From: QQWI01 sp964522015
GTDB lineage: Bacteria; Bacillota; Clostridia; Peptostreptococcales; Acidaminobacteraceae
Length of the DNA stretch: 64,000 nucleotides
NCBI GenBank assembly: GCA_964522015.1
Contig: CAZFST010000026.1
Span: 8,748 to 72,747, forward strand
Direction: 5' to 3'
Made by a program: the position numbers and the translations under genes
The notes under the pieces: model-generated
What the model was told of the DNA's origin: nothing
Seen by the model: the letters and a program-made list of their open reading frames with translations, nothing else
Databases searched by the model: none
In this document: in pieces, positions 58,136 through 64,000 of the stretch
Layout: the number at the start of each line of letters is the position of its first letter
Position numbering within the stretch: the stretch's first letter is position 1

Positions 58136-60262
58136 ATGATTACAAAAGAAAGAATACTCCAATTTTTAGAAGATGAAGGCAAACCAATTTTAGATATGCA
58201 TTTATTTCAAGCGTTGGCTTTAGAAATTGAAGACGGCGGCACCTTTAGTCATATGATGGATGAGCTCGAGACCGAAGGTAAAGTGATTAAAACAAAAAAG
58301 GGTAAATTCGCCATACCAATTAGGATGAATATCATTTTAGGTAAACTTCAAACTACACAAAAGGGCTTTGGATTTGTCATCCCTCAAAATGTTGTTTCAG
58401 AAGATATTTTTATCCCTGTAGTTGAGTTAAACGGTGGCATGAATGGGGACTTGGTCTTTGCTAAGGTCACTGGCAGTTCAGAGTCAGGCCGAAAAAAAGA
58501 AGGCACCATCATTAAGATTATAAAGCATGCCAACGAAAAAGTGGTAGGCACATTCGAATCAAACGAAAGTTTTGGCTTTGTGGTACCTGATGACAAGAAA
58601 TTATCCATGGATATCTATATTGCTAGACCGGATTTTAATGGGGCTAGAAGTGGCCATAAAGTGGTGGTCAAAATTACGAAATGGCCTGAGGGCCGCCGTA
58701 ATCCCGAGGGTTTAGTCTCTGAGGTGTTAGGCTTTATGGACGAAAAAGGGGTTGATGTTCTTTCGGTGATTAAGAAGTTTCAGTTACCCGAGGTTTTCCC
58801 TAAAAAAGTGCTTAAACAAGCGGAGTCTATCCAAGCAGAAGTTGTAGAAGAAGATATTAAGGGTAGACGAGACTTGCGTGATCTCCAGATTGTCACAATC
58901 GATGGCTCAGACGCCAAAGACCTGGACGATGCGGTTAATGTAACAAAGCTAGACAATGGTAATTACCTTCTAGGGGTTCATATCGCTGATGTCACCCATT
59001 ATGTAGAAGAGGGCTCAAAGCTTGATAAAGAGGCGCTGGAGCGGGGTACAAGTGTCTACCTCATTGATCGGGTAATACCCATGTTGCCGCCGGCCCTTTC
59101 TAATGGTATTTGTAGCTTGAATCCCCAAGTAAACCGATTGACTCTCAGTTGTGAGATGGAGATTAATGGCAAGGGCCAAGTGATTAAGCATACGATTTTT
59201 GAGTCTGTAATCAATACCACGGAGCGCATGACCTATACGGATGTCAGTGATCTACTTGAGTCGGTAGAAAGGGAAGAACTGAGCAAGTACCAGTATCTCC
59301 TGCCGACATTCAAAAATATGGAAGCACTTTGTCATATTTTAAAAGGCCGCCGTACAGAACGAGGTGCTATAGATTTTGATTTCCCTGAACCACAAATTAC
59401 CCTGGATGCTGCTGGTAAGCCTATTGAGATCAAAAATAGGGAGCGTCGGATTGCCAATCGTATCATTGAGGAATTTATGTTGCTTGCCAACGAAACCGTT
59501 GCAGAGCATGTCTTTTGGCTTGAGTATCCATTTGTTTACCGGGTTCACGAAGAACCAGATCCAGAGCGCATAGCGAATTTTAATAAATTCTTGAATAATT
59601 TTAGCCTGAGAATCAAAGGGACTGAAGAAGACCTTCACCCTAAGGCAATACAGCAGCTACTTTTAGATGTAGCTGGGCACAAAGAAGAGCCAATTGTGAG
59701 TAAGTTAATGCTCAGAACCCTTAAACAAGCCCGTTATTCACCAGAAAATGCGGGTCACTTTGGCCTGGCAGCAAAGTATTATTGTCACTTCACCTCCCCA
59801 ATCAGACGTTATCCAGACCTTCAAATTCACCGAATCTTGAAGGAAATGATCCATGGTCAATTGACAGAAAAACGCCTAACAGCCTTAGTACCCATTGTGG
59901 ATTATGCAGCCCGTCAATCATCAGACAGAGAACGTGTGGCAGAACAAGCTGAGCGTGAAACTGACGACATGAAAAAATGTGAGTACATGGTTCAATTTAT
60001 TGGTCAAAAGTTTGAGGGGATTATCTCTTCTGTCACCAGCTTTGGCATCTTCACGGCTTTGGAGAACACCATCGAGGGTTTAACAAGAGTTGGGGCCATG
60101 GAAGACGATTACTACATTTATGACGAAGAACATTTGTGTTTTATAGGGGAGCGCACAAGAAAAAAATATGCCATTGGGGACAGTGTTGAAGTCATGGTTG
60201 ATAAAGTCAATGTTGGCTTTAGAGAAATTGACTTTAAACTCCTACGCAAAATTGATAACTAG
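58136..60262 (+). CDS. rnr: Ribonuclease R
   Basis: A 708-residue 3'-5' exoribonuclease. It has an N-terminal winged helix, then cold-shock folds (GKLQTTQKGFGFV, EDIFIP; TFESNESFGFVVPD), the RNB core with DGSDAKDLDDAVNV (catalytic Asp residues), HIADVTHYV, GTSVYL and HFTSPIRRYPDL, then a C-terminal S1 domain (FEGIISSVTSFGIFTAL). It degrades structured RNA and, with SmpB-tmRNA encoded 2 kb downstream, non-stop mRNA. GAGGCGG lies upstream of ATG 58136. The 286-bp gap before it has a small inverted repeat TCACAAT/ATTGTGA (58058-58076) and no other clear feature. Its stop codon lies in a tandem repeat. Confidence 0.97.
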   Translation: MITKERILQFLEDEGKPILDMHLFQALALEIEDGGTFSHMMDELETEGKVIKTKKGKFAIPIRMNIILGKLQTTQKGFGFVIPQNVVSEDIFIPVVELNGGMNGDLVFAKVTGSSESGRKKEGTIIKIIKHANEKVVGTFESNESFGFVVPDDKKLSMDIYIARPDFNGARSGHKVVVKITKWPEGRRNPEGLVSEVLGFMDEKGVDVLSVIKKFQLPEVFPKKVLKQAESIQAEVVEEDIKGRRDLRDLQIVTIDGSDAKDLDDAVNVTKLDNGNYLLGVHIADVTHYVEEGSKLDKEALERGTSVYLIDRVIPMLPPALSNGICSLNPQVNRLTLSCEMEINGKGQVIKHTIFESVINTTERMTYTDVSDLLESVEREELSKYQYLLPTFKNMEALCHILKGRRTERGAIDFDFPEPQITLDAAGKPIEIKNRERRIANRIIEEFMLLANETVAEHVFWLEYPFVYRVHEEPDPERIANFNKFLNNFSLRIKGTEEDLHPKAIQQLLLDVAGHKEEPIVSKLMLRTLKQARYSPENAGHFGLAAKYYCHFTSPIRRYPDLQIHRILKEMIHGQLTEKRLTALVPIVDYAARQSSDRERVAEQAERETDDMKKCEYMVQFIGQKFEGIISSVTSFGIFTALENTIEGLTRVGAMEDDYYIYDEEHLCFIGERTRKKYAIGDSVEVMVDKVNVGFREIDFKLLRKIDN

Positions 60263-60321
60263 ACAGAATTAAAAGCCATAACCAGACAGAATTACATTCA
60301 TAACTAGACAGAAGGAAATGG
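60255..60321 (+). repeat. Three tandem 22-23 bp repeats across the rnr stop codon
   Basis: Units start at 60255, 60278 and 60300, each beginning ATAAC(T/C)AGACAGAA. The first contains the rnr stop TAG; the last runs into GAAGGAAATGG, the probable ribosome binding site of the next gene. Confidence 0.9.
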
Positions 60322-60328
60322 ACAAAAC

Positions 60329-61186
60329 ATGATAAAACCATATTTAATTGCACTTGATTTGGATGGTACCCTCTTAAAGAGCGACCTTACCATAGGCGAA
60401 GACACAAAACAGACCTTGGCAAAGTTACATGGACAGGGCCATGCCATTGTGATTGCAACAGGTAGGATACTTAAAATGGCTCAAACAATCCCTGCACAAC
60501 TTGGATTTGGGTGCCATTTAGTAGCCTGCAATGGCGGAATTGTTGTAGCAGAAAACCAAGAGATAATCGTGCAAAACACATTTGAAAGTCAGCGGTTTGA
60601 GGCTTTAATTGCTCAACTAAAAGAGGCAGGCATTTACTATCACTACTACACAGAGGATACTATTTATGCCTCTGCATTTTTACACACCGCTAAAAAGTTT
60701 TACGACATGGCCCAGACTTACCCACCGGAGTCCCGTTTGGAAGTGCTGATTATTGATCAGGAAACAACACCAGTCTGGACTGTAGATGAGGCACCAAGAA
60801 AAGAAATGGATAAGAACGTTTATAAGTTTGGCATCTATCGAGATGGCACATACGATTTTGATAAAGTTAGGGCAAGTCTTGATGGGGTTACCGGTCTGGA
60901 AACCATGTTTTCGGCCCCAAATCTTTTGGATATCATGCTGACAGGGGTCTCTAAGTGGTCGGGTATCAATGCACTGGCACAAAAGTTGGGGATCCCAACC
61001 GAAAGAGTGATGGTGTTTGGCGATAACGAAAATGATGCTGATATGCTGACTCACGCTGGTATTGCAGTGGTGATGGGCAATGCGGCACCTGAGATTCAAG
61101 CCATTGGTTCCTATGTTACTGACAGTAATGATCAAGAGGGAATCCACACATTTTTAACCACCTTCTTTGAAAAAGAGGTCATATAA
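60329..61186 (+). CDS. Cof-type HAD-superfamily phosphatase
   Basis: A 285-residue HAD phosphatase of class IIB. It has catalytic Asp residues in IALDLDGTLL, motif II Thr in VIATGR, Lys in VSKWSGINALAQKLGI and motif IV in VMVFGDNENDADMLTHAG. Such enzymes dephosphorylate sugar phosphates, FMN or PLP; the substrate is unknown. The stop overlaps the start of the EamA transporter by 1 bp, suggesting coupled expression. Confidence 0.93.
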   Translation: MIKPYLIALDLDGTLLKSDLTIGEDTKQTLAKLHGQGHAIVIATGRILKMAQTIPAQLGFGCHLVACNGGIVVAENQEIIVQNTFESQRFEALIAQLKEAGIYYHYYTEDTIYASAFLHTAKKFYDMAQTYPPESRLEVLIIDQETTPVWTVDEAPRKEMDKNVYKFGIYRDGTYDFDKVRASLDGVTGLETMFSAPNLLDIMLTGVSKWSGINALAQKLGIPTERVMVFGDNENDADMLTHAGIAVVMGNAAPEIQAIGSYVTDSNDQEGIHTFLTTFFEKEVI

Positions 61187-62088
61187 TGTCAAAAAAAGAC
61201 CAATCCTCAACAAGCCAACTGGCAATGGGCACCAACCACAAGCGGACCCTGCATATTGCCTATATCATGCTTTTTTGCGCCTCCATTGGCTGGGCCCTCA
61301 GTACCATCATTATCAAAATGTCCATAGACAGTATGCCTGCCTTTCACTTGATGTTCGGTAGGTTTGCTTTGGCAGCGTTGATTTTCGGCATCTTTAAAAG
61401 AAAGTCCCTCAAAATGGAGCGAAAGATTCTGTTTCACGGAAGTTACCTAGGCTTTTTTCTATTCTTAGCTTATTATCTTGCCATCTCATCGCTCTATTAT
61501 ACATCAGCAGCTAAATCAGGTTTTCTGGTTGCCCTATCTGTATTGGGGGTTCCATTAGCGCAATTGATTTTTAAAAAGAAATTGCCCAATATGTGGGTTT
61601 CTATATCGGTGGTCACATCTCTAATGGGCTTATATTTGATTAGTGGTCTTGATGGCGCCGGTTTTAACATAGGGGACGCCATGGCCTTGGGGTGTTCATT
61701 GTCTTATACAGCATACATCCTCTTTGTAGACAAATACGCCAGTGAAATGAATGAAGACCAAATGACTTTTGCAATTCTAGCCATTGTGACTGTATTTTCT
61801 TTAGTCGCAATGCTTGTATTTGAAGGGTTTGAACCGGCTGTTTTTATTGAAGGCTGGTTACCAATCGTTTTGATTTGTGTCTTTGGAACTCTGCTATCCA
61901 CCTACTTTCAAACCAAGGCACAACAGGTGGCATCCCCGGAGAGCGTTGGTATCATTCTGTTAGGCGAACCGCTGTTTACCTTGATTATGGCAATCGCGAT
62001 TTTGGGCGAACATGTGACGACCATGGGATTAGTTGGCGCGGTACTTTTATTAGGATCATTGGCAATAGCCGTACTTAAGAATGTGTAA
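61186..62088 (+). CDS. EamA/DMT-family transporter
   Basis: A 300-residue drug/metabolite transporter with ten predicted helices in two EamA repeats (first about 22-150, second about 163-298). Family marks are ASIGWALSTIIIKMSIDSMPAFHLMFGRF and the second-repeat end LGEPLFTLIMAIAILGEHVT. It probably exports or exchanges a small metabolite, unknown here. AGAGGT precedes ATG 61186, which overlaps the HAD gene stop. Confidence 0.93.
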   Translation: MSKKDQSSTSQLAMGTNHKRTLHIAYIMLFCASIGWALSTIIIKMSIDSMPAFHLMFGRFALAALIFGIFKRKSLKMERKILFHGSYLGFFLFLAYYLAISSLYYTSAAKSGFLVALSVLGVPLAQLIFKKKLPNMWVSISVVTSLMGLYLISGLDGAGFNIGDAMALGCSLSYTAYILFVDKYASEMNEDQMTFAILAIVTVFSLVAMLVFEGFEPAVFIEGWLPIVLICVFGTLLSTYFQTKAQQVASPESVGIILLGEPLFTLIMAIAILGEHVTTMGLVGAVLLLGSLAIAVLKNV

Positions 62089-62153
62089 TTGCCTTGTGGT
62101 TTTTTTTGTGGTACTATTAGGGAGTAGCAAAGTTTAAAGAAGTAAAGATCAAA

Positions 62154-62204
62154 AGCAGCAAAGAAAAAAGCAGCAAAGAAAAAAGCAGCAAAGAAAAAAG
62201 CAGG
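62154..62204 (+). repeat. 15-bp tandem repeat in the smpB leader
   Basis: AGCAGCAAAGAAAAA is repeated exactly at 62154, 62169 and 62184, then AGCAGG. It is in frame with smpB and would read (Ala-Ala-Lys-Lys-Lys)n, but a TAA at 62143 and the lack of any start codon between there and 62212 make translation unlikely. The last bases feed into the AGGTGA ribosome binding site. Confidence 0.93.
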
Positions 62205-62211
62205 TGAGAAA

Positions 62212-62679
62212 ATGGCCATAGGAAAATTGATTGCAAACAATAAAAAAGCCTACCACGATTATTTTGTGGAAGAGACCCTTGAAGCTGGTATTGTATTAAC
62301 AGGTACCGAGGTCAAGTCTTTTCGTGCGGGTCAGGTGAGCGTCAAAGAATCCTATGCTGATGTTAAAGGTGGCGAAGCTTGGATTAGGGGGATGCATGTT
62401 AATCCCTACGAACAGGGTAGTTCCAATAACGTTGATCCCCTGAGAGTTAGGAAATTGCTACTCCACAAGAAGGAAATCCGCAAAATGATTACCTTAGTGT
62501 CGCAAAAGGGTTACACCATTGTGCCGCTGAGGGTTTATATCAATACGGATGGTAAAATGAAGGTTGAGCTTGGTATTTGCCGCGGTAAACAGCAGCATGA
62601 CAAGCGAGACGCCATGTCCAAAAGAGACAACGATATGCAACTGCGCAGGGAAATTCGCAACCGAAACGCTAGAGATTAG
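62212..62679 (+). CDS. smpB: SsrA-binding protein
   Basis: A 155-residue SmpB. It has NNKKAYHDYFVEETLEAGIVLTGTEVKSFRAGQVSVKESYADV in parts (YFVEETLEAGIVLTGTEVKS), HVNPYEQGS, VRKLLLHKKEI and a basic C-terminal tail that acts in the decoding site. It binds tmRNA, whose gene begins 19 bp downstream, to rescue stalled ribosomes. AGGTGA precedes ATG 62212. Confidence 0.97.
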   Translation: MAIGKLIANNKKAYHDYFVEETLEAGIVLTGTEVKSFRAGQVSVKESYADVKGGEAWIRGMHVNPYEQGSSNNVDPLRVRKLLLHKKEIRKMITLVSQKGYTIVPLRVYINTDGKMKVELGICRGKQQHDKRDAMSKRDNDMQLRREIRNRNARD

Positions 62680-62698
62680 GGTTTTGTTGCTCATACCT

Positions 62699-63070
62699 GG
62701 GGGTGCACTGGTTTCGACGGGGGTATTTGGCATAAGTAAGCGAGCCGTGTTTTTTTGATCTGGGGTACACGTAAAAGAACTGGGTCTACAAATTAAACGC
62801 TAAAAATAATTACGCTTTAGCAGCTTAATAAAGCTGTAGTTCTCCCTCTAACTTGGTCCGGGTCACTGTCACCTAGAGGATAGAACTCCCAACCCAATAC
62901 AGTGAACGAAGCGCGTGCCTGTCTCTGTACGCGGGGGTATTTAGGAGACTTGCTGATGCAGCTGCCGGTTACAGAGTGGCTGTTGATGGACAACTAATCT
63001 GTGACTCCGCTCGAAGAAAGCTTATGTGCGATATGTTCGGACGCGGGTTCGATTCCCGCCATCTCCACCA
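62699..63070 (+). ncRNA. ssrA: Transfer-messenger RNA
   Basis: The 5' end GGGGGTG (62699-62705) pairs with CATCTCC before the 3' ACCA (63067-63070), forming the acceptor stem. GGTTTCGAC and GGTTCGATTCCCGCC are the D-loop-like and T-arm parts. The tag frame starts around GCT 62799 and reads AKNNYALAA, then TAATAA (62826-62831); with the charged Ala the tag is probably A-AKNNYALAA. The resume codon could be one codon off. Length 372 nt, normal for Clostridia. With smpB and rnr nearby the trans-translation set is complete. Confidence 0.95.
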
Positions 63071-63073
63071 ATC

Positions 63074-63115
63074 AAAAACCCCCAAATGACTTTCAAAGTT
63101 GCTTGGGGGTTTTTT
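63074..63115 (+). terminator. Terminator of ssrA
   Basis: AAAAACCCCCAA (63074-63085) pairs with TTGGGGGTTTTT (63103-63114) around a 17-nt loop. Very strong. Confidence 0.92.
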
Positions 63116-63161
63116 AGAAGCAAAATGAATCTAAAAGATGTTAATGATCTATTGAAATGAG

Positions 63162-63902
63162 GTGATTGTCATTAAGTACAACAGAATATTTGAAAAGCTT
63201 GAAGAATATAACCAAATAAAAAATGAACTTCCTGAAGTAAGCACGAAGAGTTATAGACGGGCTTTTGAACTGGAATACACTCATAATTCCACGGCTATTG
63301 AAGGCAATACCCTCACCCTTTTAGAAACAAAAGTAGTACTTGAAGAGGGCTTGTCAGTTGGAGGGAAATATTTACGAGAGCTCTATGAAGTCATTAACCA
63401 TAACAAGGCTTATCAATATGTTAAAAAATGTATTGCTGAAGGACTTGTTTTAAATGAAAATATCATCAAAGATATTCATTCAATTTTGATGGAAAATATT
63501 ATGGTTGGTGGCATATACCGTAATGTAGATGTCTATATTTCAGGTGCTGAGCATACACCACCATCACCTAGTGAAATGTACATTCAAATAAAGAATTTCT
63601 ATTTGGATTTAAAGGATAAAATATTTGAAAGCCCTATAGAATGTGCGGCATGGACACATGCGGAATTTGTAAAAATACATCCTTTTGTTGATGGTAATGG
63701 TAGAACATCGAGACTTATAATGAATTATCAACTAATGGCAAATGGATTATTACCAATCTCAATTAAAAAAGAATCACGACTGGAGTATTTTAATGCACTT
63801 GAGGCGTATGCAGTAAAAAATGATTTGGACCTTTTTGAAAACATGATTGCATTACTTGAAGAAGAGCAGTTAGATAGGTATTTAAGCATGGGGAAGAGAT
63901 AG
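63162..63902 (+). CDS. Fic-domain protein with N-terminal inhibitory helix
   Basis: About 246 residues. The catalytic motif HPFVDGNGRTSR (His173 from the GTG start) is complete, and the N-terminal inhibitory motif (S/T)xxxE(G/N) is seen as STAIEGN near residue 45, so this is a class II, self-inhibited AMP-transferase. YISGAEHTPPSP is the usual flap. The target is unknown. The start is unclear: GTG 63162 lies inside the ribosome binding site GAGGTGA (63159-63165), while ATT 63171 has ideal spacing. Base composition is AT-richer than most of the window. It sits directly after ssrA, a common integration site, so it may be acquired. Confidence 0.9.
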   Translation: MIVIKYNRIFEKLEEYNQIKNELPEVSTKSYRRAFELEYTHNSTAIEGNTLTLLETKVVLEEGLSVGGKYLRELYEVINHNKAYQYVKKCIAEGLVLNENIIKDIHSILMENIMVGGIYRNVDVYISGAEHTPPSPSEMYIQIKNFYLDLKDKIFESPIECAAWTHAEFVKIHPFVDGNGRTSRLIMNYQLMANGLLPISIKKESRLEYFNALEAYAVKNDLDLFENMIALLEEEQLDRYLSMGKR

Positions 63903-63983
63903 TTAACACTGTTAGCTTTCTTGTTAGGGGTAAACAAATGAAAAAACGTAAACGGTAAATCATCAGTACCTTTACAAAAAAAC

Positions 63984-64000
63984 TGCCATAAGGCAGCTTC
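63984..64000 (+). terminator. Hairpin at the window edge, probably the fic terminator
   Basis: CTGCC and GGCAG pair around ATAA after an A run; the sequence ends before a T run could be seen. Confidence 0.5.

Noticed and set aside
60975..60990. Sigma-54-like promoter (TGGCAC-N5-TTGG)
   Set aside because: It lies inside the HAD gene and lacks the essential GC of the -12 element.
63938..63958. Tiny open frame MKKRKR after fic
   Set aside because: Six codons only, weak ribosome binding site, no independent support.

Overview
The window looks like chromosomal DNA of an anaerobic, low-to-mid G+C Firmicute of the class Clostridia. The evidence is Firmicutes-type gene content and order (cggR-gapA-pgk-tpiA-gpmI-eno, secG, rnr, smpB, ssrA), strong AGGAGG ribosome binding sites, many extended -10 (TGnTATAAT) promoters, a K+-dependent type membrane pyrophosphatase, a BMP-type nucleoside ABC transporter and cobalamin late-assembly genes. 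I cannot name the genus. Nearly all genes are on the + strand; the exceptions are a chemoreceptor gene (23265-24824) and a small Cys-rich DUF1292 gene (57418-57849).

Layout. 1-2343: secreted alkaline phosphatase behind a Pho-box-like repeat series, then a small GNAT-like gene. 2460-7182: NarL-type two-component system with an ABC-2 transporter. 7216-17668: a signalling block. It holds a membrane CheA-like kinase that ends in a CheX phosphatase-like domain, a CheY, an alkyltransferase-like DNA-lesion protein, a heterodimeric ABC exporter, an HD-GYP response regulator and a TPR histidine kinase. 17792-19405: an APC amino-acid permease gene flanked by two copies of a 71-bp repeat, one of them inside a long palindrome. 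19559-24824: U32 protein, CCA-adding enzyme and chemoreceptor. 24958-28487: a structured leader followed by a serine/phosphoserine-type operon (class V aminotransferase, serA, DUF1015). 28705-30254: a secreted FMN-binding protein with a covalent flavinylation motif plus a membrane 4Fe-4S protein. 30382-37980: cobalamin nucleotide-loop assembly operon, beginning with an NMN-adenylyltransferase-like/CobU fusion. 38135-40145: CheX, TrmL, DegV. 40542-45566: BMP lipoprotein and nucleoside-type ABC transporter. 45709-54528: rpoN and the glycolytic operon. 54813-57150: secG and hppA. 57418-63070: DUF1292, RNase R, HAD phosphatase, EamA transporter, SmpB and tmRNA. 63162-64000: a Fic protein just downstream of ssrA.

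How it works together. CggR and CcpA-like (cre) sites probably tune the lower-glycolysis operon. Further cre-like sites precede the serine operon, the BMP lipoprotein gene and secG-hppA, which suggests a shared carbon-catabolite input. Three CheY-linked modules (kinase/CheX + CheY, free CheX, chemoreceptor) and an HD-GYP pathway point to a motile, c-di-GMP-using cell. Short tandem repeats with units that are multiples of 3 inside or next to coding regions (cbiA, the HD-GYP tail, the smpB leader), and a 22-23 bp unit across the rnr stop codon, show repeated local slippage or expansion. All calls come from reading the sequence and known family motifs; no database search was run.
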